64,000 bases of DNA from Yunchengibacter salinarum (GCF_037658235.1 NZ_JBBJLN010000008.1:62001-126000), one strand, 5' to 3'. Shown: positions 40,948-49,752, counted from the first letter of the stretch. Program-made: numbers and translations. Notes: generated by a model from the sequence alone, not told the origin.

Positions 40948-41445
40948 ATGGTCCACGCCCTGATTCGATCCGCCCTGATCCGACAGCCCGTCGCGCTGCT
41001 CGGCGCCGCCGCGCTCGCCCTGCTGATGGCCGCATGGGGGTTTGAAGCCATGGGTTATGCCCCCTGCAAGCTGTGCTTCTGGCAGCGCTACCCCTATATG
41101 GCAGTGGTGGTCGTGGCGCTGCTGGCCCTGCTGCAAGGCGGCAACCGGAACAGGATGGCGCTGTTTCTGATGGCCGGACTGTTCGCGCTGGATGCCGGCA
41201 TCGCCGCCTATCATGGCGGGGTTGAGCGCGGCTTCTGGAAAGGCCCGGATACCTGCACCGGTGCACCGGACCTGACCGGAGATCTGGACGCGGCGTTGAA
41301 TGCCCTTCAAAATGCCGCCGTGATCCGGTGCGACGCCATCAACACCTCCCTTCTGGGGCTGAGTATGGCAAACTGGAACATGATCGCGGCCCTGATCCTC
41401 ACGGCGCTGACTGTGCTGGCCGCCCGTTTGCAAACTGCGAGATGA
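40948..41445 (+). CDS. dsbB: Disulfide bond formation protein B (DsbB family)
   Basis: A 165-residue four-helix membrane protein. The first redox pair is CKLC in YAPCKLCFWQRYPY (about 39-42), directly before the quinone-side Arg. The second periplasmic pair is formed by Cys in DTCTGAPD and Cys in AVIRCDAI (about 93-121). It re-oxidises a DsbA-like protein and passes electrons to ubiquinone. The start at 40948 is the first ATG; a GTG nine bases earlier is possible. It lies 13 bp after YqaA and three bases before coq7, which makes another quinone-linked enzyme. Confidence 0.87.
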   Translation: MVHALIRSALIRQPVALLGAAALALLMAAWGFEAMGYAPCKLCFWQRYPYMAVVVVALLALLQGGNRNRMALFLMAGLFALDAGIAAYHGGVERGFWKGPDTCTGAPDLTGDLDAALNALQNAAVIRCDAINTSLLGLSMANWNMIAALILTALTVLAARLQTAR

Positions 41446-41448
41446 CCC

Positions 41449-42030
41449 ATGACCCACGAAACCCGCCGCACCGCCATCACCGAAACCACCGCGCCGCCGC
41501 GCCCCCTGCCCGGTGATCGCCAGCCGGACAGGGATGCCATGATCCGGGTGGATCACGCCGGGGAATATGGCGCCGTGCGAATCTATGCGGGCCAAATGGC
41601 CATCTTCGGCGACAAGCACCGGAAATCCGGCCTGATAAGGCACATGAAAGCGCAGGAAGACGCGCATCTTGCCCGGTTCAACCGTCTGATCGGTGAGCGC
41701 GGCGTGCGGCCCACCCTGTTGCAGCCCTTTTGGCATGTGGCGGGCTTCGCGCTGGGGGCGGGCACGGCCCTGATGGGGGAAAAGGCCGCCATGGCCTGCA
41801 CGCAGGCGGTGGAAACCGTGATCGACGATCATTATCAGGAACAGCGGGACCAGCTTGCCGGGTCGGACGCCGAGCTTGAAGAGATCATCGAGGATTTTCA
41901 GGCCGAGGAAGTGGAACACAAGAAGATCGCCGAAGCCCACGGCGCCAATGAGGCCCCCGGCCATCCGGTGCTCAGCGGCCTGATCAAGGCGGGATGCAGG
42001 GCCGCCATCGCCGTGGCCAGGCGGCTATAG
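41449..42030 (+). CDS. coq7: Demethoxyubiquinone hydroxylase Coq7
   Basis: A 193-residue di-iron hydroxylase that carries out the C-6 hydroxylation late in ubiquinone synthesis. The iron-binding Glu/ExxH residues are visible in DHAGEYGAVRIYAG, KAQEDAHLARFN, AVETVIDDHYQEQ and FQAEEVEHKKIAEAHGA. Length and motif order match bacterial Coq7. About 25 Pro/Thr-rich residues precede the fold. It is probably membrane-associated through amphipathic helices. It closes the YqaA-DsbB-Coq7 run and converges on the HNH gene. Confidence 0.95.
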   Translation: MTHETRRTAITETTAPPRPLPGDRQPDRDAMIRVDHAGEYGAVRIYAGQMAIFGDKHRKSGLIRHMKAQEDAHLARFNRLIGERGVRPTLLQPFWHVAGFALGAGTALMGEKAAMACTQAVETVIDDHYQEQRDQLAGSDAELEEIIEDFQAEEVEHKKIAEAHGANEAPGHPVLSGLIKAGCRAAIAVARRL

Positions 42031-42102
42031 GGGCCGCCAACCCGCCACAAGAATGCGCCACAAGAGCGTGCCGGAAGAAGGCAAAAGAACCGCGCGGGCG
42101 CC

Positions 42103-42684
42103 CTAATCCTTTTCCAGTTCCACATCCCAGTACAGAAAATCCCGCCAGCTTTCGTGCAGATAGTTTGGCGGGAAGGCGCGCCCGTTCTCATTCAGCACAT
42201 GGGCCGTGGGCCTGTGCGGCCAGACCCGTGGGTGCATCCCGGCCTCGTCCGGCGTTCGACCCCCCTTGGCCAGATTGCACGGTGCGCAGGCGGTGGTGAT
42301 ATTGCGCCAACTGGTGCGCCCGCCAAGCCGCCGGGGAATCACATGGTCGAAGGTCAGATCCCGTGTGTCGCCGCAATACTGACAGGTGAACATGTCGCGC
42401 AGAAACAGGTTGAACCGGGTGAAGGCGGGAAAATCGGGCTGCCGCACATAGGTTTTCAACGCGATCACGCTGGGCAGGCGCACGGTGGTGGTGGGCGAGT
42501 GCACGGCCCGGTCATATTCCGAAACTATGGCCACCCGGTCCAGAAACACCGCCTTCAGCGCGGTTTGCCAGTTCCAGATGCTCAAAGGATAATAGCTCAG
42601 AGGTCGATAGTCCGCATTGAGGACCAACGCGGGGCAGGCCTCTGGCGACACAAGGGCCGCGGAGGGTGCGAAATCAACACCCAT
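42103..42684 (-). CDS. HNH endonuclease
   Basis: A 193-residue HNH nuclease. A conserved N-terminal part (PALVLNADYRPLSYYPLSIW) is typical of the single-domain bacterial HNH family found beside housekeeping genes. The nuclease core is FTCQYCGDTRDLTFDHVIPR with a zinc-binding CxxC, the HNH His, then NITTACAPCNLAKGGRTP with the second CxxC. It should nick or cut DNA; biological targets of this family are largely unknown. The ATG at 42684 has GAGGTAAG upstream; a much longer frame has no family support. It is divergent from gluQ. Confidence 0.9.
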   Translation of the reverse strand: MGVDFAPSAALVSPEACPALVLNADYRPLSYYPLSIWNWQTALKAVFLDRVAIVSEYDRAVHSPTTTVRLPSVIALKTYVRQPDFPAFTRFNLFLRDMFTCQYCGDTRDLTFDHVIPRRLGGRTSWRNITTACAPCNLAKGGRTPDEAGMHPRVWPHRPTAHVLNENGRAFPPNYLHESWRDFLYWDVELEKD

Positions 42685-42865
42685 GATCCGTCTTACCTCC
42701 TCGCGGACAGGGGGGCCGACGCCCATCATCGGCCGCTTGGCAAGACAAGCCTGTCCGACGGATGTAGGATCAACATACAGTGTTACAGGGTCGTGACAAA
42801 CCCTTAATGTTGAGCGCGCGGCAACCATGCTTGCACGCGCCGCCAAGGCATGGAACAAAAACCGC

Positions 42866-43828
42866 ATGTCCCAGTCCCTCGTTACCCGCTTTGCGCCCAG
42901 CCCCACCGGCTTTCTGCACAAGGGCCACGCCCTGTCCGCCATGCTTGCCCACCGGCGGGCACGGCAGGCGAACGGCCTGTTTCGGTTGCGTATCGAAGAC
43001 ATAGACAGCACCCGCTGCCGCCCCGCCTACGGGGATGCGATCATCGAGGATCTGACATGGCTGGGCCTGATCTGGGACGGCCCGGTGGAACGGCAAAGCG
43101 ACCACCCGGATCGTTTCGCACACGCTTTGGCCCGCCTGCGGGAACGCGATGTGGTCTATCCCTGTTTCTGCACCCGCAAGACCATTCAGCAGGAAGTGGA
43201 ACGCAGCGTGCGCGCGCCCCACGGGCCGGAAGGGCCGCTCTATCCCGGCACCTGCCGGGCTCTGGACCCTGCCAGCCGCGCCGCCTGCCTGGCCGAGGGG
43301 CACCCCCACGCGTGGCGGCTGGATGTGCGCCGGGCGCTGAACAGCCTGAATGCGCCGCTGCCCCCCTGGCATGACGAACTGCACGGCTCCCAGCCCGCCC
43401 GGCCTGACCTGTTGGGCGACGTGGTGGTGGCACGAAAGGATATCGCCACCAGCTATCATCTGGCGGTGGTGGTGGATGATGCCGCCCAGAATGTGACCCA
43501 TGTGGTGCGGGGTGAGGATCTGTGGCACGCCACCCATGTGCATGTGCTGTTGCAGGCCCTGCTTGGCCTGCCACAGCCGGTTTATCACCATCATGGCCTG
43601 ATGACGGACGCGGCGGGCCGCCGCTTTGCCAAAAGAGACAGATCAGCGACGCTGAAAGCCCTGAGAGAGGCGGGCACCGACCCCGCCGCCCTGCTGGCGG
43701 ACCTGGCCGCCAGCCCTGTCGCGCGCCAATCGGGAAATGTTCCGCCAGAAGGTGTCCCGTCGGGGGATGTTCCGTCGGGGGATGTCCCATCAGAAGGTGC
43801 CCCGTCAGGGGGCGTCGGGCGCGCCTAG
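42866..43828 (+). CDS. gluQ: Glutamyl-Q tRNA(Asp) synthetase with repeat tail
   Basis: A 320-residue class I synthetase-like enzyme that attaches Glu to queuosine of tRNA-Asp. The HIGH-type motif is FAPSPTGFLHKGHALSA (9-25), the zinc site is YPCFCTRK...LYPGTC, and the KMSKR counterpart is RRFAKRDRSATL. The anticodon-binding domain is absent, as expected for GluQ. The last ~25 residues (PPEGV, PSGDV twice, PSEGA, PSGGV) are encoded by a 15-bp tandem repeat and extend past the usual end. Its last 24 bases overlap the convergent beta-helix gene. Confidence 0.92.
   Translation: MSQSLVTRFAPSPTGFLHKGHALSAMLAHRRARQANGLFRLRIEDIDSTRCRPAYGDAIIEDLTWLGLIWDGPVERQSDHPDRFAHALARLRERDVVYPCFCTRKTIQQEVERSVRAPHGPEGPLYPGTCRALDPASRAACLAEGHPHAWRLDVRRALNSLNAPLPPWHDELHGSQPARPDLLGDVVVARKDIATSYHLAVVVDDAAQNVTHVVRGEDLWHATHVHVLLQALLGLPQPVYHHHGLMTDAAGRRFAKRDRSATLKALREAGTDPAALLADLAASPVARQSGNVPPEGVPSGDVPSGDVPSEGAPSGGVGRA
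43742..43816 (+). repeat. 15-bp tandem repeat at the 3' end of gluQ
   Basis: Five 15-bp units at 43742, 43757, 43772, 43787 and 43802; the second and third are identical except for one base. Each encodes a P-x-x-G/D-V/A pentapeptide. The last unit extends into the overlap with the convergent gene, so repeat-number changes would alter both C-termini. Confidence 0.85.
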
Positions 43829-44848
43829 CCCGTCCGGGTCCAGCCAGTCCAGGCCCGGCACCACCGGCGCGGGCGGCAGATGGGCGGCTTCGCGGTCGGG
43901 GAAGAAGCGGTTGTTGCCAGCCTCGTCGGCGGCCCAGTTGAAGCGCACCGGCCCCACCACATGGTTGTTCACCACCACCGGCGACGGCATGTCCCGCCCG
44001 CTCAGCAGCAGGGTGGAGCCGCGCGCCCGATCGGTCAGGATCAGATTGCCGTCCAGTCTGAGCGCGCTGACCCCGGCCCGGCCCTTTTCCACACCGAACG
44101 ACAGAAGCTGATGGTTCACGCTGGCCGCCCCTTCCGCCAGAACGGAGCCGCTGATGGTCACCAGCCCGCCATTCGGCAGGTCCACCAGGCGGCTGTCATC
44201 GCCGCCCGCCGAGGCGATCACGCTGTTTTCGATGGTGGTGCGGCTGGCGCGGGACTTGATGCCATGGCCCTGATCCCGGCTGGCGATCACGCGGGTGCCG
44301 CGCACGGTCAGTTCGCCGCCCCCCTGATAGATGGCGTGGGCGCGGCCCGCCTTGCCCAGCCGGATGAACAGACTGTCCAGAACACGCACATGGCCGGGGT
44401 TGCCCGCCGTCAGCAGGCCGCTTTCGCTATCGGCGAAAACCACATGATCCAGGGTCAGATCCCGGCCTTCCAGCCGCACGCAGGCGCCATTGCCATCCGG
44501 CACGGATATGCCCCGGCAGGCCAGCCGGGCAATGGTCACGCCATTGCCCTTCACCACCAGCGCCGCCTTGCCGCCCACCGCGCGGCCCTGAAGGATGGTT
44601 TCGGGGCCGCTGCCTTCCAGCCGCACGCGGTTGCGGGTGATGGTGCCCGCCATGGGATAGACACCGGGCCCCATGCGGATGATGCCGCCATGGGTGACAA
44701 TATCGAACGCCTGAGCCAAAGTATCCACGACCCGGCCATGAACCCATATCTGGCCCGGCGCCAGACCCGGCGCGGCCTTCGGCGCCTTCCCGCCCGGCAC
44801 CAGCACCAGAAAAGCCAGAAAAAACGGGATAAATCGACGCATGGGCAT
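43805..44848 (-). CDS. Secreted right-handed parallel beta-helix protein
   Basis: A 347-residue protein with a signal peptide (FIPFFLAFLVLVPGGKAPKA) and then short repeating strands ending in Gly/Asn turns (for example GGIIRMGPGVYPMAGTI, GNGVTIARLACRGI, SGLLTAGNPGHVRVLDSLFI). This is the pectate-lyase-like beta-helix (PbH1) pattern. It could be a polysaccharide lyase/hydrolase or a binding protein; no catalytic triad can be assigned. The first 30 residues suggest export to the periplasm. Its 3' end overlaps gluQ tail-to-tail by 24 bases. No partner gene is evident. Confidence 0.78.
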   Translation of the reverse strand: MPMRRFIPFFLAFLVLVPGGKAPKAAPGLAPGQIWVHGRVVDTLAQAFDIVTHGGIIRMGPGVYPMAGTITRNRVRLEGSGPETILQGRAVGGKAALVVKGNGVTIARLACRGISVPDGNGACVRLEGRDLTLDHVVFADSESGLLTAGNPGHVRVLDSLFIRLGKAGRAHAIYQGGGELTVRGTRVIASRDQGHGIKSRASRTTIENSVIASAGGDDSRLVDLPNGGLVTISGSVLAEGAASVNHQLLSFGVEKGRAGVSALRLDGNLILTDRARGSTLLLSGRDMPSPVVVNNHVVGPVRFNWAADEAGNNRFFPDREAAHLPPAPVVPGLDWLDPDGLGAPDAP

Positions 44849-44982
44849 GGACTCGCATTGTTTTGAGCGTCATTCATTTGGCCAGCGAGCGCGGGTCCTG
44901 TAAAGAAAGCTTTTCCTGAGACCGCCGCGCATTACATGCTGGCACGGGCCGTTTCACAGGGCGCGGCCACGGGAGAGCGACA

Positions 44983-45177
44983 ATGAAAGCATTACTGATA
45001 CTGGCGGCCATCGCCGCACTGACCACGCTGGGCATCCTGATCACCGGGGTGGTGGGCATGGCCCGTGGCGGCGAATTCAACCGCAAATGGGGCAACAAGC
45101 TGATGCAGATGCGGGTGGCATCCCAGGCGATCACGCTGGTACTGCTGTTTCTGCTGGCCCTGGCCGCGGCGGCCTGA
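44983..45177 (+). CDS. HIG1-domain twin-transmembrane protein
   Basis: A 64-residue protein with two hydrophobic helices (LLILAAIAALTTLGILITGV and ITLVLLFLLALAAAA) joined by the loop ARGGEFNRKWGNKLMQMRVA. That loop matches the HIG1_N signature (N-K-x-M-x-x-R-V). Bacterial and mitochondrial HIG1 proteins associate with cytochrome oxidase. A GGGAGAG site precedes the ATG. It lies 68 bp before the PduO gene. Confidence 0.82.
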   Translation: MKALLILAAIAALTTLGILITGVVGMARGGEFNRKWGNKLMQMRVASQAITLVLLFLLALAAAA

Positions 45178-45245
45178 TCCGCGCTTTCACCTTGTCCGCC
45201 CGCTTTCCCGCAATGTGACCAGCCCTTCAGGTGGAGAGACCTTCC

Positions 45246-45812
45246 ATGGTGAAACTGACCAAAATCTACACCCGTGGCGGCGATGGCGGCGAAACCTCGC
45301 TGGCGGACGGCACACGCCTGCCCAAGGACAGCCTGCGGATCGAGGCGTATGGCACGGTGGATGAAGCCAATGCGGTCATCGGCCAGGCGCGGCTGCACAC
45401 CAGCGGCAAAGAAGACGCCCTTCTGGCCCGCATCCAGAACGATCTGTTCGATCTGGGCGCGGATCTGGCCACGCCGGGGGAAAGTTTCGAGCCGGACGAA
45501 ATGACCCTGCGCATCACCCAGCCCCAGATCGACCGGCTGGAGCGCGAAATCGACGCCATGAACGAGCGACTCAAACCGCTTACCAGCTTCATTCTGCCCG
45601 GCGGCAGCCCGGCCAGCGCCGCCCTGCACACGGCCCGCACGGTGGTGCGCCGGGCGGAGCGGCTGGCCGTGGCCACGGGGCGGGACAGTGCCATCAATCC
45701 GCTGGCCATCACCTATCTCAACCGGCTGTCGGATCACCTGTTTCAGCTTGGCCGACTGCTCAATGAAGGCGGCGAGGCCGATGTGCTCTGGGTGCCCGGT
45801 GCCAATCGCTGA
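45246..45812 (+). CDS. Cob(I)alamin adenosyltransferase, PduO type
   Basis: A 188-residue ATP:corrinoid adenosyltransferase. The N-terminal ATP-binding motif is YTRGGDGGETSLADG (8-22), followed by AYGTVDEANAVIGQA. The C-terminal helix pair carries RTVVRRAERLAV and NRLSDHLFQLGRLLN, the PduO/MMAB signatures. It makes adenosylcobalamin, the cofactor of enzymes such as methylmalonyl-CoA mutase or ribonucleotide reductase. The ATG at 45246 has GGAGAG upstream. The neighbouring HIG1 gene is a frequent companion in alphaproteobacteria (recollection, not checked). Confidence 0.92.
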   Translation: MVKLTKIYTRGGDGGETSLADGTRLPKDSLRIEAYGTVDEANAVIGQARLHTSGKEDALLARIQNDLFDLGADLATPGESFEPDEMTLRITQPQIDRLEREIDAMNERLKPLTSFILPGGSPASAALHTARTVVRRAERLAVATGRDSAINPLAITYLNRLSDHLFQLGRLLNEGGEADVLWVPGANR

Positions 45813-45882
45813 AGCGTGCATGACCGCACGGCTCTGACACAGCTGATTGCCGCCGGGAACCGGGCCTGCTAAGGTCATGGCC

Positions 45883-46536
45883 ATGAAGCATTTTTTTTCT
45901 GCTCTTCCGGCCATGATGCTGGCGCTCGCCGTAACCCTTTCCGGCGGCTGGACCGGCGTGTTTGCGGCCCAGCGCCAACAGGCGGAGCCGGGCGGCGGGC
46001 ATATGGCAAAGCCCTATTTGCAGGCGCTGGCCCGCGCCGCGCTGGACCGGCTGGGCCCGGCATATCTGACGCCGCACAAGTCAGCGGATCAGGCCATCCC
46101 CGCCAAGGCCAGGGCCAGCGCCAGCGCCCACAAGGCGCCCACACCCAATACACCGCCCGCCCCGGCTGTCCCGTCCGCACGGCCCATGCCACCTGAAAAG
46201 GGTGTGCCGGGCCTGCTGCTGGGGCGCTATGGGCACGAAACCAGCGCGCACCTGATCTGGCTGGCCGTCCGGCACCGGCTGGGCGGCGGCGTGGCCGCAG
46301 CCACCCCGGTGATCAGGGGTCGCCAGGGCGTGCGCCCCCTTGTCATGGGCGACCGCCATGGCAATCCGTGGCGCTGGCCGCCGGGCGTGCCGGTAAGCCG
46401 GAACGGGGAATTGGCATTGTTTTTGGTTGACTTGGACCAGCCGGATCGGCTTTCCATACTGTGTGACCGCGCGCTTGCACCGGCGTTTCCATGCCATGGC
46501 GACACGTTCGGCCAGGCTGCGCAAGAGGGGGGCTGA
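45883..46536 (+). CDS. Secreted hypothetical protein
   Basis: A 217-residue protein with a signal peptide (FFSALPAMMLALAVTLSGGW, cleavage near VFAAQ), an Ala/Pro-rich middle and a more structured C-terminal half with HLIWLAVRHRLGG and WPPGVPVSRNGELALFLVDL. I do not recognise the family. Two Cys near the end (SILCDRAL, AFPCHGD) could form a disulfide in the periplasm. ATG 45883 is chosen because AAGGTC lies six bases upstream. The next gene, a SPOR lipoprotein, starts five bases after its stop, so the two are probably co-expressed and may act together. Confidence 0.6.
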   Translation: MKHFFSALPAMMLALAVTLSGGWTGVFAAQRQQAEPGGGHMAKPYLQALARAALDRLGPAYLTPHKSADQAIPAKARASASAHKAPTPNTPPAPAVPSARPMPPEKGVPGLLLGRYGHETSAHLIWLAVRHRLGGGVAAATPVIRGRQGVRPLVMGDRHGNPWRWPPGVPVSRNGELALFLVDLDQPDRLSILCDRALAPAFPCHGDTFGQAAQEGG

Positions 46537-46541
46537 TCATC

Positions 46542-47192
46542 ATGGCCAATCGCCGCTTCAATCCGGCCAGGCCCGTCATGAAGCCTGTCATGGCAGTGTT
46601 GCTTGCCCTGATGACCACCGCCTGTTCCGGCATGGGCATGGGGGGCGGCAATGCCGTGCCCGACCGGCTGGACCGGCTGGAAGCCCGGCTGGACGCACTG
46701 GAACAGACTGTCATCGCCCATCAGCAGGAATGGCAGAACCGCAAGCCCGCGCTTGACCGGCTCACCCGGATCGAGGGGGACATCAACATACTGGTGGAGC
46801 AACTGGCCGCCCTCGCCGCCATGGAGGATGCGGGCCTGCCGCCGAAAAAACGTTCCGCCGACAAGACGAAAGACAGCGGGTCGGCAGCGGGCGGATCGTC
46901 GGCCGGCGGGCTGGACCGGGGGCTGCACGTGGCCAGTTATCAAAGCAAGTCCAATCTCGCCACCGGATGGGCCATGGTGCAGGAAATTCCGCGCATCCAG
47001 AACGGGCCCTATACCGCGCGGGTGGAGGAACTGACCCTGGGCACCGGGAAAACCTTTTATCGCCTGATCATCGGCCCCCTGCAAGCAGAGGACGATCAGG
47101 ACGCGCTCTGCGCCCTGATCGAGGACAAGACCGGATTCTGCGAATACACGCCCTTTTTGGGCCAGCCTTTGTCGGACGTGACCGGATCATAG
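46542..47192 (+). CDS. SPOR-domain lipoprotein
   Basis: A 216-residue protein. The signal peptide ends in a lipobox with Cys in LMTTACSG (about residue 28), so it is a predicted lipoprotein. A short coiled coil follows (RLDRLEARLDALEQTVIAHQ). The C-terminal part LHVASYQSKSNLATGWAMVQ through FYRLIIGPLQ matches a SPOR domain, which binds denuded septal peptidoglycan. This suggests a role at the division site or in envelope remodelling. The start at 46542 has a GAGGGGGG site. It lies five bases after the secreted hypothetical gene. Confidence 0.75.
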   Translation: MANRRFNPARPVMKPVMAVLLALMTTACSGMGMGGGNAVPDRLDRLEARLDALEQTVIAHQQEWQNRKPALDRLTRIEGDINILVEQLAALAAMEDAGLPPKKRSADKTKDSGSAAGGSSAGGLDRGLHVASYQSKSNLATGWAMVQEIPRIQNGPYTARVEELTLGTGKTFYRLIIGPLQAEDDQDALCALIEDKTGFCEYTPFLGQPLSDVTGS

Positions 47193-47247
47193 GGGCCGGG
47201 TCATAGGGGGCCGGGCGCTGAGCGCCGCCCGCCGTCAGCGTTCGGCC

Positions 47248-48237
47248 TTACCGATCAGGCGTGCCGATCAGACGCAGCCGAGAAATGCCGCCATCCGGCA
47301 CCAGATTGATGCGCACATGGCTCACCGGCCCCACATCCGCCACCTGATCGATAAAATCATGCACGGCATCGGCACTGAGCGGCTGTTCCGGCAGCAGATA
47401 GGGCCAGAACTGGCTCTGCACCGGGGCGCTGGCATCCGTTCCCCCTTCCAAAAAGCCCGCCTGCAAGGAAATGCGGTGGGGGAAATTGCCCTTGAAATGG
47501 GCGGTATCCACGATCACCTGCCCGATCCGCCCGGCATGGCCCAGCGCGATCAGGCCCCAGTCATTGCCCGGCTCCCGGCGGCGGCGGGTTTCCCAGCCAT
47601 CGCCCATATTCATCCCCCGGCCCGGTAACAGAATATTGCTGAGCACACCGAAGTGCTCGTCAATGGCGGCCACGGCCCGGCCCCCGTTTTCCAGCGCCGC
47701 CAGATCCACCGGCCCGTCCGCGCCGAGGCGGTCCCAATCCACCGCGAAATGGCCATAAATGCGCAACCGCGCCACGCCGCCATCGGGATAGATGTGCAGG
47801 CGCACATGGGTCCATGCCTGATCGCTGTGGATCAGATGAATGTTGTGGCTGTCCCCCGACAGGTCCACAGCGGGCAGGATTTCCGTCCAATCCGCCTCGT
47901 CGCCGGGCACGTCCCGGTCGCTGATGCAGGCCTCTATGCTGGCGGCGGGGGCATAATTGCCGGTGAAATGAGTGGTATCCAGATTCACGCCGCGAATGAC
48001 AGCCCGCCCGCCGAGCCGCACGGTGGCGTGATCGTGGCCCGGTTCGCGCTTGCGGCGGCTTTCCCAGCCATCCATCCATTTGCCGTGATCGTCATATTCA
48101 TCCGGCAGGAACACGGGCGCGGACGTTTTGAGCATCCGTTCCCTGGGGGCGAAGAAGTCATCCGTGGCGTGCGTGGCTTTGGCGCCGAGGCGCGGTTCGG
48201 CCAGATTGACACAGTGACGAAGACAGTCGGGCAACAT
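47248..48237 (-). CDS. alc: Allantoicase
   Basis: A 329-residue enzyme that hydrolyses allantoate to ureidoglycolate and urea. It shows the internal duplication typical of allantoicase: KWMDGWESRRKREPGHDHA in the first half and MGDGWETRRRREPGNDWGL in the second, each followed by a jelly-roll type strand set (LDTTHFTGNYAP, VDTAHFKGNFPH). The ATG at 48237 has AAGGAC upstream. It is the last gene of the leftward branch of the purine locus, after OHCU decarboxylase and allantoinase, and would take the product of allantoinase. Confidence 0.94.
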   Translation of the reverse strand: MLPDCLRHCVNLAEPRLGAKATHATDDFFAPRERMLKTSAPVFLPDEYDDHGKWMDGWESRRKREPGHDHATVRLGGRAVIRGVNLDTTHFTGNYAPAASIEACISDRDVPGDEADWTEILPAVDLSGDSHNIHLIHSDQAWTHVRLHIYPDGGVARLRIYGHFAVDWDRLGADGPVDLAALENGGRAVAAIDEHFGVLSNILLPGRGMNMGDGWETRRRREPGNDWGLIALGHAGRIGQVIVDTAHFKGNFPHRISLQAGFLEGGTDASAPVQSQFWPYLLPEQPLSADAVHDFIDQVADVGPVSHVRINLVPDGGISRLRLIGTPDR

Positions 48238-48265
48238 GGGCGGTCCTTTTGTGCAAAGAGCGGAT

Positions 48266-48808
48266 CTATTCCGTAAGGGCTTCCAGCCGGAAGGCGGCGA
48301 TGCGGTGAATCTGCTCGATCGCCGTCTTGAATTCGGTCTCGGCGTCATGGGTCACGCGGCTGCGGAAGGCATCCAGAATGCTGGCCCGGTCATGGCCCTT
48401 GACGGCGATGATGAAGGGAAAGCCGAAGCGTTCCTTATAGGCGGTGTTCAGGCTCTGAAAAGCCTCATATTCCTCGGCGGTGCACCGGTCCAGACCGGCG
48501 CCCTGCTGCTCGCGGCGGGAATGGTCGGTCAGGTCCGCGGCCAGGCCCACTTTCCCGGCCAGGTCCGGGTGGGCGCAGATCAGGGTCATCTGCGCGGCGC
48601 GATCCGCCAGGTCCACCGCCGAGCGCATGGCGGCGAACAACCCTTCCGCCCTATCCAGCTCGGTACCCTTGCGCGCCGCCCAGGCCGCTTCCGCCACCCA
48701 TGGGCTGTGCTCATATATGCCGCCATAGGTGGCGAGGAAGGTCTCACTGGTCATGGTGGACGGCTTGGCCGCCAGCGGGCGGCTCAGATCGGGCAGGGTC
48801 AGGGTCAT
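48266..48808 (-). CDS. uraD: OHCU decarboxylase (UraD)
   Basis: A 180-residue 2-oxo-4-hydroxy-4-carboxy-5-ureidoimidazoline decarboxylase, which yields S-allantoin. The catalytic His lies in LICAHPDLAGK (about 80), and the family's C-terminal FGFPFIIAVKG and helix RVTHDAETEFKTAIEQIHRI are present. It acts after HIU hydrolase in the three-step urate pathway. Its ATG overlaps the allantoinase stop by four bases (ATGA, 48808-48805). Confidence 0.94.
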   Translation of the reverse strand: MTLTLPDLSRPLAAKPSTMTSETFLATYGGIYEHSPWVAEAAWAARKGTELDRAEGLFAAMRSAVDLADRAAQMTLICAHPDLAGKVGLAADLTDHSRREQQGAGLDRCTAEEYEAFQSLNTAYKERFGFPFIIAVKGHDRASILDAFRSRVTHDAETEFKTAIEQIHRIAAFRLEALTE

Positions 48809-49752
48809 GCACTCTCTCCCGTGTGGGCGAAGGGGTGGGTCTCGCGCCAGAAGCGGGCAATATCCACCCGCCGCGTCAGCCAGACGGCCTCATGGGCCTT
48901 CACATGGCGAATAAACCGCTTCAGCGCCTGAAAGCGGCCAGGCCGGGCGATGATCCGACAATGCAGGCCGATGGACAGCATTTTGGGCGCGGTCTCACCC
49001 TCTTCATACAGCGTGTCAAAGGCATCCTTGAGATACTGATAGAACTGCTCCCCGCTGTTGAAGCCCTGCACGGCGCAGAAGCGCATGTCATTGGCATCCA
49101 GCGTATAGGGCACCATCAGTTGCGGCGTCTCGCCGTAAAGCGTGCTCCAGAAAGGCAGGTCGTCGCTGTAATCATCGGCATTGTACAAAAACCCGCCATA
49201 GTCCGCCACCAGACGATGGGTGTTGGGGCTTGTGCGCCCGGTGTACCAGCCAAGGGGGCGTTCCCCCGCCAGCTCGGTCAGGATTTCCATGGCCCTGGCG
49301 ATATGGGCGCGCTCCACCGCTTCCGGCACGTTCTGATAGTTGATCCATTTCAGCCCGTGCGAGCAGATTTCATGCCCGTCGGCCCTGAGCGCGGCGGCCA
49401 CCGCCGGGTTGCGGGCCAGCGCCTGTGCCACGGCGAAGCAGGTGATGGGCACCTCTTCACGGCGGAACAGGTCCAGCAGCCGCCACACACCCACCCGCGC
49501 GCCATATTCATACAGCGATTCCATGGACATGTGGCGCGCGCCCTCGACCACCGGGGCCTGCACGATCTCGGACAGGAAGGTTTCCGCCCCCGCATCGCCG
49601 TGCAGGATGCAGTTTTCGCCGCCTTCCTCGTAATTCATCACGAACTGCACGGCGATCCGCGCGCCGCCGGGCCAGGGCACCTGTGGCGGGCGGCCCGCAT
49701 ATCCCTTGAGATCGCGGGGATAAGAGGCAAGGGGCGGAACATCTCTGGTCAT
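48805..49752 (-). CDS. puuE: Allantoinase PuuE (polysaccharide-deacetylase type)
   Basis: A 315-residue metal-independent allantoinase related to polysaccharide deacetylases. Marks are AVQFVMNYEEGGENCILHGD, SMESLYEYGARVGVWRLLDL, GHEICSHGLKWINYQ and GWYTGRTSPNTHRLV, all typical of PuuE. It opens the allantoin ring to allantoate, the substrate of allantoicase two genes downstream. The ATG at 49752 has AGGACAG upstream; a longer frame from 49827 is less likely. It is divergent from uraH, so a shared promoter region lies at 49753-49931. Confidence 0.94.
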   Translation of the reverse strand: MTRDVPPLASYPRDLKGYAGRPPQVPWPGGARIAVQFVMNYEEGGENCILHGDAGAETFLSEIVQAPVVEGARHMSMESLYEYGARVGVWRLLDLFRREEVPITCFAVAQALARNPAVAAALRADGHEICSHGLKWINYQNVPEAVERAHIARAMEILTELAGERPLGWYTGRTSPNTHRLVADYGGFLYNADDYSDDLPFWSTLYGETPQLMVPYTLDANDMRFCAVQGFNSGEQFYQYLKDAFDTLYEEGETAPKMLSIGLHCRIIARPGRFQALKRFIRHVKAHEAVWLTRRVDIARFWRETHPFAHTGESA

